In this document: piece after piece, positions 44,874-57,367 of the stretch
Layout of the letters: every line of letters starts with the position of its first letter
How positions within the stretch are numbered: the first letter of the stretch is position 1
Assembly (NCBI RefSeq): GCF_050003625.1
Contig: NC_134398.1
Location: forward strand, 93,501,248-93,565,247
Reading direction: 5' to 3'
Origin: Haematobia irritans
Lineage: Eukaryota; Arthropoda; Insecta; Diptera; Muscidae
Length of the DNA stretch: 64,000 nucleotides
Position numbers and translations under genes: made by a program
The notes under the pieces: generated by a model
The model's input: only the letters and a program-made list of their open reading frames with translations
Databases searched by the model: none
Told to the model about the DNA's origin: nothing

Positions 44874-46273
44874 TGTAAATCGCTGGTGTCAGTTAGTTGT
44901 TCTTCTTGGTTCGCAAAGTAAAGTGCTTCATTAGACATCTGTTGGTAATAATCCTGAGAGTAGTCCGAATTACCATTTTCGGAGCAATTGCCGCATTCGT
45001 CTTCTTCCGGTGGGTGTTCTCCATAATATGGTCCATCTGGTGGATGATTATGAGTCTCTAGATGGAAGTTTCTTTGAACCTTGTTCATAGGGAGACGGGA
45101 AGATGCCGGTGGTGGCCTCTTGCCATAGAAATTATTCTGTTTGGGTCGGTTCATGTAATTAATACCCTTTGACCGAAGACTTTCATCCACGTCCATAGGC
45201 TCTGGTCTTGGCTGGGGTTTAGGTGCTGTTGGTCGTTGAGGAGGATAATATTTCTGCTGGTAGTTATTCCCATTGTACTGTACATGTTTATTTTGCAATG
45301 GTGCTTGATAATCGTGCTTATTGGAATGCACCTTAGGATGTGGTATATGGGCTAATTGAGGGTAAAATTGTTGCTGGTTTTGATTTTTTGTGGATGGAAC
45401 CTCGGTTTTTGCCCTTTACTTTGGTGGTTAAAAATTCCGTTAGGAATATTTTTGCTTCTATTGGCATAATCAGAACGAAAATTTTGATTTTCTAACTTGA
45501 GGCACAGGTGCAAGGCCTGTGGCAAATCGGCTGGTTCCTTCATACCTAGTAGTCGCGATAAATCGCCATTAAGACCTCGAATAAAGGTATCGAGTGCTTT
45601 ATCTCGGTATGATTGTGTGAAAAGCTTCAACGACTCATCCGGTAAATCCATACAACCAATTTTTTAAGATAAGTGATAATTGAGTATATACCTGTCCGTA
45701 AAATTCTGGGACAGTTTGATTGCCTTGCACTAAGGATATCATCTGATATTCCAAAGTGCGGATATCTCTCTTATCAGCGTAATGCAACGTTAGGCACTTT
45801 GATATAGCTTTCCAGTTTAATGGGGTGTTGTACGATTCAAGGGCAATGTCCGCATTGCCGACGATTTTGTTACGTATAATATTTAAAATTCCATAATATT
45901 TAGGAGAACCCCTAATGGGTTCATAGATCTGAAGAATTCGATCCACGCTTTTTTTCCAAGAGCTAAATTCTCCTGGATCTCCAGAGAAATCACGCAAACA
46001 TTTAACTACATCCGGAATTTTGTCAAAGTCTGAAATATTATTATTTAAGTTAGGGTCAATGGTTTGGTCCGAAAAATTTGCAAAGTCCGAATTTTGTTGA
46101 GAGTTTGCCTGTAATAGGCCCTGAAATTGCGTCTCTATTACGTTTTGTACCATGCGGGCAATTATGTCAGGTGTAAGATTCTGTACTGGTTGAACGGGAG
46201 GTGCTGGTGCAGTGGGATTTTGGGTTGGATTGGAAAGGACAGCAGGGCGGATTAAATTATTAGGATTGGACAT
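44861..46273 (-). pseudogene. gag: errantivirus D Gag, two frameshifts
   Basis: The ATG at 46273 starts a Pro/Asn/Gln-rich amino terminus, then a capsid-like part (CLRDFSGDPGEFSSWKKSVDRI, TLEYQMISLVQGNQTVPEFY). At about 45655 an extra base in an A-run breaks the frame, which continues at 45651-45352 ([21 protein letters not shown]). A second indel near 45395 in another A-run leads to the last frame, 45331-44861, rich in Pro/Asn/Gln/Tyr and acidic at the end ([10 protein letters not shown]). There is no classical zinc knuckle. It ends with DLHFLG and TAA, overlapping pol. Confidence 0.88.
44867..44873 (-). promoter_or_regulatory. putative -1 frameshift site TTTTTTA, errantivirus D
   Basis: In the gag frame CAT TTT TTA GGC TAA contains T_TTT_TTA, a canonical heptamer, one codon before the gag stop. 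The -1 reading (TTT TTT AGG CTA ACT) goes straight into the protease frame. Confidence 0.72.
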
Positions 46274-46483
46274 TTTGCGTTTGTTTCAGTTCAAAATTTT
46301 ACGTATCAAATCAGATTTAATTTTATTAAATGCACAACAAAAAAAAAAATTATAACTTATAGAAAATATATTATGCTTACAATACTATAAATGTCTGGAA
46401 CATGTTGATTGCTGAATGTTGAATGCTGCCGTCTGTAGTCTATTGTGTTTATTTTTGCACAATCAAGCGGTATGTCCTTTCTT

Positions 46484-47000
46484 GTTTTAATATTAATATT
46501 ATTTTTTTTCCTTAATATATTTTTTCAAAATATTGTTTCATTATAACTGTTCTTTTTCAATTATTAATTTAACATTTTTCTTATTTTTCATGTGATTTCA
46601 CTAATCCTTTTTCTTTTTTTTTTGTTTTAATATTAATATTATTATTTTCTTTAATATATTTTTTCAAAATATTGTTTTCATTATAACTCTTCTTTTTTAA
46701 TTATTAATTTAACATTTCTCTTATTTTTCATGTGAATTCACTAGTCCTTTTTCTTTTTTTGTTTTAATATTAATATTATTCTTTTCTTTAATATATTTTT
46801 TCAAAATATTGTTTTCATCATAACTGTTCTTTTTTAATTATTAATTTTACATTTTTCTTATTTTTTTTATGTCACTTCACTAGTCCTTTTTTTGTTTCAA
46901 TATTAATATTATTCTTTTCTTTAATATATTTTTTCAAAATATTGTTTTCATTAATTTCACATTTTTCTTATTTTTCATATTACATCACTAATCCTTTTTT
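46484..47000. repeat. tandem repeat in the leader of errantivirus D, about 4 x 135 bp
   Basis: Units start with GTTTTAATATTAATATTATT at 46484, 46624 and 46761 and a variant at 46894 (periods about 140, 137, 133). Each holds TTTAATATATTTTTTCAAAATATTG and a CATGTGA-TTCACTA word. The block lies between the primer site and gag, in the untranslated leader. Confidence 0.88.
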
Positions 47001-47179
47001 ATATTTGTCCAGTGAAGCGGCTGGTGTTCAACACCGTCCTTTTTCCTATTTCGATAGGTACTCGGGGGCCTCGTTCTTCACAACTTTTTTTCGCGGGAGT
47101 TCCAACCGCGCGGACAATTGGGACCTCGATATAGACTATTTTTAACACTACTTGATTCACTTTCGCGTTGCTTTATCGG

Positions 47180-47197
47180 GTCCCTGCTCGGGCGCCA
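47180..47197 (-). promoter_or_regulatory. primer binding site, tRNA-Lys type (errantivirus D)
   Basis: Minus strand TGGCGCCCGAGCAGGGAC complements the 3' end of tRNA-Lys at 17 of 18 positions; its first T is shared with the LTR end (AATT). Confidence 0.85.
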
Positions 47198-47551
47198 ATT
47201 AACTTTTTAAGTTTAATTTTTGTTTAAAAAAAAGAATCAATCTTTTCTTTTTATTTTTTATTCGGAGCGAACTCCGTCTTTATTGATTAAACTCAAAAGT
47301 AGAACTAACTTCAAATAATTTCTACAATCCTGAAGTAATTCCAGGAATCCAATGCAACTAACTTATGTTGGGTTTCGCAATGATCACCTCATCTTATTCG
47401 GGGAAATCTTTGCAGCTAACCATTGCTGTTTTATGGGAACGGAAGTTCCACGCGCTTGATTCAACAGACATATCATCAGCATAAAATTTTATTTACTTTC
47501 AATTCTCTTTTAAAATATTTTTGGCAACTAAGAAGGTGTCGGGTATTAACT
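47197..47551 (-). repeat. 5' LTR of errantivirus D
   Basis: 355 bp, identical to the 3' LTR at almost all positions except one substitution and a 38-nt deletion after TTTCTACAAT. Confidence 0.95.
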
Positions 47552-48317
47552 AGTGCAGTAGGTACTTCATTTGTGGTTTGATTTGGTAGGGCCAATCCCT
47601 CTGGCCATTTGGTAAAATAGTCCATGCATACCACTATGTATCGATTGCCGGATGTTGTTAGAGGAAGAGGACCCAATATATCCACAGCCATTCTCTCAAA
47701 GGGCATTCCCACCAAACTAGGCTGCAAATGGCCAATAGTTTTCTGAGCTGGCCCTTTCGAGCTGCACACACTGTGCAGCGGGCACACCATTCTATAACGT
47801 CAGCAGAGCGGCGATTCCAAAAGTAACGAGCTTTGACCTTGTTTAAGGTTTTCATTTGACCAAGATGTCCTCCAGTAACTGAATTGTGAAGCTGTTCGAT
47901 TATTCGTGGAATCAGGTGTTTCGGTAGTACTATCAGCTTTGAGATTTCGCCTCTGTTATTTATGTGCTGATACATTAAAATATCGTTTTCAAATATCAGC
48001 TGGTCCCAGACATGCCAGTAAGATTTTGTGTCACCAGATTCACCCCATATTTCTTTCTTTTCCGGGCGCTTGTCGGTTGATACCCATGATCTACCAATGT
48101 GTAAAGTTGTGTCCCGTTTTTGAAAATCGGCAATATTTTCGGGAATGACTTGTAACGAAAGTATCAGATGTTGGTCCTTACCCTCAGCTTTAGAACAGCT
48201 TCGACAGTCTCCGCATGGCCTACGGGAAAGGGCATCAGCATTTCCATGGCTTTGGCCTTTTCTATGCTGTATTGTCATATCGTATTGCTGTAGCCATTCG
48301 ATCCAACGGGCAAGTTG
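47552..48317 (-). pseudogene. pol: Gypsy-B RNase H end and integrase start, body 2
   Basis: Runs from the RNase H end (QYDMTIQHRKGQSHGNADALSRR) through the linker and zinc finger (HNSVTGGHLGQMK to WCARCTVC) to the first catalytic Asp (VDILGPLP) and stops at errantivirus D. It carries the same frameshift between finger and core as body 1 (around 47750-47766). Its 5' side is the deletion junction at 48317/48318. Confidence 0.9.
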
Positions 48318-49843
48318 GCCTCGGTTCGAGAATGTACGATTACGTCATCAAGATAGACGAGTACGGAACGCCACGCAGCTTCCGAAAATAGACCGTCCAT
48401 TAATCTTTCAAAAGTGGCCGGAGCATTGGTAAGGCCAAAGGGCATCACGTTGAATTCCCAAAGGGCAGCCGGTGATGAGAACGCTGTTTTAGGTTTTGAT
48501 TGAGTATCAACTTCTACCTGCCAGTACCCACTTTGCAGGTCCATAGTTGAAAACCATACCGATCCGTGAAGAGTTGACAGAATGTCATCCATACGTGGAA
48601 GTGGGTAAGAATCTTTTGTGTTAACATCATTTAGTCGTCGGTAATCCATACAAAATCTAGTAGAACCATCTTTTTCCTTTACCAATACTACCGGCGACGA
48701 CCATGGGCTATGGGATGGTTGTATGATGCCACGTTGTTTCATGTCATTTATTAATCCATTAATCTCCTCCTTCTTTGACATGGGAACTCGGCGCGGTAGT
48801 TGTTTGATTGGTAGAGCACTTCCTGTATGTATGTGGTGATACGCAAGGATTGTTCGCCCGAAATCGGTGGGACCAGTAGAAAATACATCTCGGTATTCCT
48901 TTACCATTTGCTTAAATGCACGTAATGATTCTGAGCTTGCTTCGGACGATATATTGAAATCAATAAATTCATTTGACACACCTATATCCTCTTTGTCCAT
49001 TATGGAAACCTCCTCCATTTTACCAATCGGAACCATAGGCATTATGTCAATATCTGTATCGGTAGTGTTAACTAGACGAACAGGTAAAATCTGTGTAGTT
49101 GAATTAACAAGAGACCGCCCTAATAATACACCATTCGGCAACATGGATTGGTCATATACTTCAAGAAGGGATTCACCAGAGTTGGGTAAAAATGCACATT
49201 TGGAGCCTAAATACATATCTGACCTAGCCGGGAGCGTAATCGTGTCCATGAAGTAAACCAGATTATCTGCTATTTGTTCCGGCAGATACAATGGTACAGT
49301 AAAGTTATTGGTTTCAAGGCGCAGGTCACCGACGTTTACTAATGCCTTATGAACTCGTAGAAAGTCAACACCCAGCAATAATGGGGTAGGACCATCCACA
49401 ACTAAAAATTCATGCTCATGTTGATGATTACCCAATTGGAAGTTTAGGGTAATGGCCCCTTCAGTTCCAAAAGTTTCCACTCCTGGTCCACGTAAAGTAA
49501 TGCTACATTGACGCCGGGGAGCTGACGGTGAAATAAATCTTTTATTTATAAGAGATGTTGAAGCACCCGTATCCACAATAAGTTCACGGGGTCGATTTTC
49601 TATTAAAGCCACACAATGTAAACTCTGTTCTCCCCATGCCCCAACGTTGAGAGTTAAGCTCGTACAATGTCGTTCGCTGTGTTCTATCATATCAAGATTA
49701 GAGGTAGTGGAAGCTGAGGCTTCAATGCAGTCTAAAGCAGAACTACATGAATGGATTTCAATACAATTTGTGCTTTCACTTGGAGCTCGGTTGTTTGTAT
49801 CCATCGGCTTGGGCCCCATCAGGCCGATGTCATCTCGTTTCCC
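48318..49843 (-). pseudogene. pol: Gypsy-B protease and RT, body 2
   Basis: One uninterrupted frame of 514 codons from the ATG at 49819 (open to the heptamer at 49837-49843): DTG protease, GVDFL, then RT through [10 protein letters not shown]. Unlike body 1 it keeps the 23 nt that restore the join between protease and RT. Just past the YLDD box a 652-bp deletion, measured against body 3, joins it to the end of RNase H, so thumb, connection and most of RNase H are lost. Confidence 0.9.
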
Positions 49844-51117
49844 GACTTGTTCTTATTATGTCTTTTGCTTTTTGCGCTGGAATTTTGTTGCTCAGTTTCC
49901 ATTTGGTATATTGCTCGTGGTCGGTTGCGAGACAGTTGTGCTTGCAAATCTAGCGCAGTTCTCATGGCCTCAGATATAGTATTTGGCCGACCAGCGATTA
50001 CTAACCCCTGCAACTGAATATCGTAAAGGCCATCAATAAATTGATGAACGACAATCTGGTTTACAATTTCTTTTGGAGCACCACTAAAAGCACTCACAGC
50101 TAACCTTTCTAGTTCCGTTGCAAAATCTTGTATTGATTGCTTTGGCCCTTGAACACACTGACGCAAATACCTGTAACTTGTGTGAGTGTCAGGGGAGAAT
50201 CGTTCCCTCATTATTTGGCGGACTTGTTCATAAGTTGGTGGAGGATATCGAGGAAGGGTACCATAAAGGCTTAAGGCTTTCCCCCGCAAGTTCGTGGTGA
50301 CAGCCATTAGTGTCTCTTGCTCTGACCACATATAGAAACGAGCGTCATCTTCAACTTGCCTTTCATACTCACTCCAACTGGTTGAACCATCGTAAGTGGG
50401 AACATAATGTGGCTTGAATATGGGTTTGGTCGAGTACTGTTGACCAGCCCCATTCCACCCCATGGAAGCATTTTGACCACTGTGCATATTTGCAGCCATG
50501 TAGGGATTCAGGATTGGGGCTGGCCCGTCGTTTCGGGCTCCAGAAGGCATGTTTTCATTGTGAAAGTTTGTTTGCGAAATCTGATTCATATTTGGGATAA
50601 AGGTGTTGCCATTATGCCAATTTATGGGATCGGTAGAATCTGCAAACCACATTCCCTGGGGTGGATTGGTATCAGAGATATGAGTGTGATGACTAACGCG
50701 TGGGCGCTCATTGACCACACGGTTTTCGCCTTCAGTTTGATGGTTAAAGGTTTGCAATGGTGCTAATTGTGCACCAACATACCTTGGGATTTGAGCTGGT
50801 TGATTAGTTGCAATGGATGACTGTCCTCCAGTCGAATGACTCGAAGTGAAGCTACTGCGTGATGCCGGACGTGACTCATGACCAGAACCCTCATTTGGAC
50901 AGAGACGATGTGTATCGTAAGCCGAATCTAACGTGATACCACTTGTTCGCTGTTCCATTTGATCCATCCTAGCGGTCATAGAGCACTCAAGGCTCCTGAA
51001 ATTTTGCAACAATTCTTCATCTCGTCGTCTTTGGTTTTCCATCATCTCATCTATCGTTTGTTGCACAGTTCTAGAGATCGAGTTTAGATAAGTGGAATTA
51101 TTTGTTCTTTTTGGCAT
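49819..51117 (-). CDS. gag: Gypsy-B Gag, body 2
   Basis: 432 codons, same architecture as the body 1 Gag with one visible amino-acid difference (LRGKALSLYG against LRGIALSLYG). The frame is intact and overlaps the pol ATG by one base (TGATG). The near identity of the two gags contrasts with several structural differences in pol. Confidence 0.88.
   Translation of the reverse strand: MPKRTNNSTYLNSISRTVQQTIDEMMENQRRRDEELLQNFRSLECSMTARMDQMEQRTSGITLDSAYDTHRLCPNEGSGHESRPASRSSFTSSHSTGGQSSIATNQPAQIPRYVGAQLAPLQTFNHQTEGENRVVNERPRVSHHTHISDTNPPQGMWFADSTDPINWHNGNTFIPNMNQISQTNFHNENMPSGARNDGPAPILNPYMAANMHSGQNASMGWNGAGQQYSTKPIFKPHYVPTYDGSTSWSEYERQVEDDARFYMWSEQETLMAVTTNLRGKALSLYGTLPRYPPPTYEQVRQIMRERFSPDTHTSYRYLRQCVQGPKQSIQDFATELERLAVSAFSGAPKEIVNQIVVHQFIDGLYDIQLQGLVIAGRPNTISEAMRTALDLQAQLSRNRPRAIYQMETEQQNSSAKSKRHNKNKSGNEMTSA
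49837..49843 (-). promoter_or_regulatory. putative -1 frameshift site GGGAAAC, Gypsy-B body 2
   Basis: Same in-phase G_GGA_AAC as in body 1, six codons before the gag stop. Confidence 0.65.
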
Positions 51118-51244
51118 GGCAAGAGTTTCAACAGAAATTCGCATAGACCCCACACCTGAGACCAATGTTAAACTTTTCAGCTTAATTTTATTATTCACTT
51201 TATGAAAAAAATCGTAATCGCAATAACAAACAATATTAGGGATA

Positions 51245-51893
51245 AATTTTTTTAATAAAATTAGATTTTATTCGATTCCCGAGAGGATTAACTTTTTTAA
51301 TTCTTTTCCGTACTATAAATTGAAGTTATTGCCTACGCATCGATCACCATAATTGACCCACATCAAAAAGCTTGCCAAAAAAATCATAGTCAGCTCGCCT
51401 CTGTTGTAAACACTAGTCTCCCCTTGGCTCCTCTTAGATCCCCGTCATTCGCATTTAATGGTTACCCTTTGTCAGTGCTTGGTAGTGAAATTGTTGTTGT
51501 CAGAAAGAATTTGATTTGGCACTTGTTAAATTGAATTCCACTGTTTTGTTATTCCGCCGCTACGTTGTTGTTGCCGAATGCAGTTTTCGGATAGCCTTCC
51601 GCATTGTTGTTGCCGACAAGAATGCAAGATTCGGAGTAACATGTAGAGTGTTGTTGTTGACAAGAATGTGATCCGAATCGGAGTAGGGAGATTGATTGAG
51701 AGTATTTAGAGATTATCTAAATGGGAGCATTTACAAAAAAAAAAAAAGATGAGGACAATGTCGCACAGTATTCTCATTCAAAATAGTGGTTTGATGACCG
51801 ACATCAACTAGCTACAATTAATTCATTTTGTTATTATTAATTTGTGTTGTTAATCTTAACTAAAATTCATTCTCTTTGTTATTTTTCATAACA
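51245..51893 (-). repeat. Gypsy-B LTR3 (shared by bodies 2 and 3)
   Basis: 649 bp, uninterrupted, containing the segment missing from LTR1. It abuts the leader of body 2 on the right-hand side of that body and the purine tract and integrase end of body 3, with no other DNA between. Confidence 0.93.
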
Positions 51894-51904
51894 GTGCTCT
51901 CTCC

Positions 51905-52864
51905 TTAGACTCTAGTCTCCTGACAAAGTTCTATGGGTTCTTGGTATTTGGCAAGACGATTCGCATGAAGAACTTTTTGACATTTTTTTCCAGGAGGTTT
52001 TATTCTATAAAGGAGATCAGATATTCTTTCGGTTATGGTTGCTGGACCTACCCAATCGGACTGCAATTTTGGTGAATAACCCTTTTTTCTCGTGGGGGAG
52101 TAAAACCAAACAGATTCGCCCACAAAAAATTCTTGAGGATTAGATCTCATGTCATACCTGCACTTCGTAGCTTCAGAAGAAATTTTCAGCTGTTTTCGTG
52201 CCACGTCACAAACTTCGGTCAATCGATTCCTCAGTTCCATTATAAAATTGGCTTCTGGCACCGTCTCTGAAGTTGGCAAAGATGTTATCAGATCTATAGG
52301 TAGACGAAGTTCTAGTCCAAAGGTTAACATCGAAGGGGTAAACTTTGATGATCCGTGCATAGATGACCTGTAGGCTAGTAAGGCCATGGGCAATAGCTCA
52401 TCCCAGTTGCGTTTGTTCCGTTCTACAAATTTTGAAAGGTAATCCAACAAAGTCCGGTTAAAGCGTTCGACCATTCCGTCGGACTGTGGCCTTAATGGCG
52501 TTGTACGTGTTTTTTCTATGCCAAGTATTTCCATACACTTTTTAAATACATCTGATTCAAAGTTCCTACCTTGGTCGGAGTGTAAAACAAATGGAACCCC
52601 AAATCGGCAGAACACCTCATTAACCAGTGCAGTAGCTACTTCATTTGTGGTTTGATTTGGTAGGGCCAATCCCTCTGGCCATTTGGTAAAATAGTCCATG
52701 CATACCACTATGTATCGATTGCCGGATGTTGTTAGAGGAAGAGGACCCAATATATCCACAGCTATTCTCTCAAAGGGCATTCCCACCAAACTAGGCTGCA
52801 AATGGCCAATAGTTTTCTGAGCTGGCCCTTTCGAGCTGCACACACTGTGCAGCGGGCACACCAT
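51905..52864 (-). pseudogene. pol: Gypsy-B integrase, body 3
   Basis: 319 codons equivalent to body 1: VDILGPLP, LHSDQGRNFES, DGMVERFNR and the GPY/F-type end. The zinc finger is again in the neighbouring frame, with the shared lesion at about 52822-52840. Otherwise the closest to consensus of the three. Confidence 0.9.
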
Positions 52865-53745
52865 TCTATAACGTCAGCAGAGCGGCGATTCCAAAAGTAA
52901 CGAGCTTTGACCTTGTTTAAGGTTTTCATTTGACCAAGATGTCCTCCAGTAACTGAATTGTGAAGCTGTTCGATTATTCGTGGAATCAGGTGTTTCGGTA
53001 GTACTATCAGCTTTGAGATTTCGCCTCTGTTATTTATGTGCTGATACATTAAAATATCGTTTTCAATTATCAGCTGGTCCCAGACATGCCAGTAAGATTT
53101 TGTGTCACCAGATTCACCCCATATTTCTTTCTTTTCCGGGCGCTTGTCGGTTGATACCCATGATCTACCAATGTGTAAAGTTGTGTCCCCTTTTTGAAAA
53201 TCGGCAATATTTTCGGGAATGACTTGTAACGAAAGTATCAGATGTTGGTCCTTACCCTCAGCTTTAGAACAGCTTCGACAGTCTCCGCATGGCCTACGGG
53301 AAAGGGCATCAGCATTTCCATGGCTTTGGCCTTTTCTATGCTGTATTGTCATATCGTATTGCTGTAGCCATTCGATCCAACGGGCAAGTTGTCCATCTGG
53401 CTCTTTAAAGTTGTACAGCCATTTTAGTGAGGCATGATCAGTACGTATTAGAAACGTCCGACCGAAGAGATGGTGGTGAAAGTGTTTAGTTGCGAGGATT
53501 ACTGCTAAAAGTTCTTTGCGTGTTACACAGTAGTTTCGCTCCGCCTTTTGTAATGACTTGCTGTAATACTCTATAACGCGTTCTCTTTCGTTTTGTATTT
53601 GGCTAAGCACAGCACCCATCCCACAGTGGGAGGCATCGGTATCCAAAACAAATGAATCTTTTTCATTGGGGAAAGCTAGGATTGGAGTAGTGGTTAATTT
53701 CTTTGAGAGAATCGAATGCAGTTTGCGCAGCAGTGCTCCAAACAA
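52762..53745 (-). pseudogene. pol: Gypsy-B RNase H to integrase finger, body 3
   Basis: 327 codons: RNase H (FVLDTDASHCGMGAVL, LIRTDHASLKWL), linker, and the integrase zinc finger HNSVTGGHLGQMK...WCARCTVC, in one frame. Body 1 has a 2-nt loss in the middle of this stretch (near 29160) and body 2 lacks its first half. Confidence 0.9.
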
Positions 53746-53895
53746 ACTTTCGGCGTTCTTCCGTTAACTCGTGTAGTGGACGGGCAACTGTGGAAAAAAT
53801 CTGAACAAATTTACGGTAGTATGAACAGAGACCAAGAAAAGATCGTACTTGCCTTTTGTTCTGTGGTGTTGGCCATTCTTTTACAGCTGCTACCT

Positions 53896-55329
<1,434 letters not shown>

Positions 55330-57230
55330 TTGACAAAATCACAATAAACTATTGAAGTTTCTATATATTTGGCATTACTAGATTCAATTTTAATCTTGCA
55401 GTAAAGGAAATTATGATCTGATATGTTATTTTCAACACAATCAATAAAAAAGATATTGTTCGATATATTCGAAAATATGTGGTCGATACATGTCCCTGAA
55501 TCAGGCCTTGCCCAATAAACACAGGATGAGCGTTTTTCAAATGCAACAACTTTTCAGTTTGAGGGTAAATATAATTTTTAACATAAATTCAACTTGACTT
55601 GAATAGCTCATCTTCAATACATCTTCAAATTGTTTGCGTATTACTTCCAATTTGCCAAAATATTGACAAAATCTTTGAAAAGGTGTTGAAGATAATATGA
55701 GAAAACTTTGACAAAACACTACCCTAAAATGCAACGAAAAAACCATGTGGTTTTCAATACTTATTTGTGCAACGAAGTTCGTGGTCAATTGCAAGAAATT
55801 AAAAAAAAAAGGAAAATTTTAGACAAATAACCAAATAGTTTATAAAAATAGGTAAGTGAAAATAAGAAATGAAATAAAACTTTAAGGAAGTCACTAAATG
55901 TATATCTCTTTGAAGAAAACTAAAACTATGGATTCAACGTTCTTGAAAACATTAAAAAGCTGGCCGATGAAAAATGGTGGACAATTAACTGGAACTGCTT
56001 CAAATAGTTTATAATAATTGGTACGTCAATATGAAAAATTAAATCAACACTTTAGAGAAGTCACTAAATTTAAATCTCTTTGCAGAAAACTAAAATCTTT
56101 GGATGCTACATTCTTGCAAACATTAAGAAACTGACCAATGAAAAATGAGTGGCTTATCGACAAGAAAAAGTTTCCAGAAATATTACAAGTGCAACCAATT
56201 AAAATTGTTAAAAACAAAAAATTGTTGAAATCAACAACTTCTGGATGAAAATGTGCATCACATCGTCAGTTTAATTCATATGTTATTATCAGTTTAAAAT
56301 GGATATTTTGTGAATTCCTTATGCTGGAAATCAATTCTAACACGCGGTCCAGTACGTTCCTAATTTCAAATTGCCCCCATGTTAATAAATGTTAATGCTG
56401 TTTTATGACACCAAAAAGAAGAAATCGAATTATCAATGAAAAAGTGTTACTAATAATGTTTAAGATATTTAAAGTTTTGTTGTTTGTTTTTTTTTTGTTC
56501 TTATTTGTTGATATGTTTAATAAGATTATTATTTATCAATTGGTATTGTAGTGTATTATGCAGTATATTGTATTATTATATATTTTATTTTGATGAAAAT
56601 GAATAAATTATACAAAATTCATAGAATTTTGGCTTTGACTTTCAATTTGAAGTGGGGATATCATTCATACAAATTTAGGTTGAAAAGTATTTGCAACGAT
56701 GTTAATTATAATTTCACGCGCATCGAAAATTGTTTGACAAATTATTGAGTAGCGATGCATTTCAATTTGAGGATAACACTTGAGATATTATTGCTAATGT
56801 GTTGAATTTCACTGTTGAGGGTAATGTCTGTTTTTTGTTGAGAACGCGATTTTCTCAACAATTTCTCAACTTGAATATTACCCTAACCCTTTGAAAAAAT
56901 GTTTGAATAATTGTAGAAATTTAGCATTTTTCAAACGTTTGTGTTTATTGGGTGTAATCATATTGTGTAAATTTCGCAATCATAAGTCTGAAACATTGAA
57001 CAATAATCTATTCTGTGCAAGCCACGATTTAAGTCAATGTTCGAATCACCAACCACGATAAGAGCACTCATAGTTTGCAAACGTAAAACATCATCAAACA
57101 TATTAATACAATCTGCCACCACACATTTCTGCGATCTATAAAAGCTTGTCAGAGTTATTGGCTTGTTTTCAATTTTTAAACTAGGTAACTTCACACTTAT
57201 AATTTCTATGAAGTTTTCACTTCTGCATAT
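55330..57230 (-). pseudogene. LINE endonuclease (CR1-like), split by an inverted-repeat element
   Basis: On the minus strand 57194-56958 reads ITLTSFYRSQK, then LIVVGDSNIDL (the GDxNIDL catalytic block), CSMFQTYDCEI. After the inserted element (55511-56952) the frame resumes with ARPDSGTCIDHIFSN and NISDHNFLYCKI (the SDH catalytic block). This order is that of APE-type endonucleases in CR1-related LINEs and differs from family L. Both ends are truncated; no RT is present nearby. Confidence 0.75.
55511..56952. mobile_element. non-autonomous element with CCCAATAAACACA termini, 1442 bp
   Basis: 13-bp perfect terminal inverted repeats (CCCAATAAACACA at 55511 and its complement ending 56952), extended imperfectly by GTTTTTCAAATGC/GCATTTTTCAAAC. 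Inside lie two diverged copies of a unit of about 169 bp starting CAAATAGTTTATAA (55832 and 56001). No transposase-like frame. It splits a LINE endonuclease; the target-site duplication is unclear. Confidence 0.8.
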
Positions 57231-57367
57231 TTTAACAATATATTGAATGTTTGATTTTATCTCTATTCAACCGTCGAACGGAACGGACGTATTTTTTCAA
57301 TAGAGGATAAACTCATCGTAATAGGTACCTACTAAGAATTTCAAGTGTGGTGGGATATTAACCCACC

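Larger units (their letters stand above)
39678..47551 (-). mobile_element. errantivirus D (Gypsy with Env), nearly complete
   Basis: A minus-strand element of 7.87 kb inserted into the integrase of Gypsy-B body 2, with duplication AGTG (39674-39677 and 47552-47555). Body 3 shows the intact site (CCAGTGCAGTAG). LTRs are 39678-40070 and 47197-47551 with AGTTA...AATT ends; apart from a 38-nt deletion in the 5' LTR they are almost identical. Order: primer site, repeat-rich leader, gag (two frameshifts), protease, RT, RNase H, integrase, env. Pol and Env are in one open frame. Confidence 0.94.
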
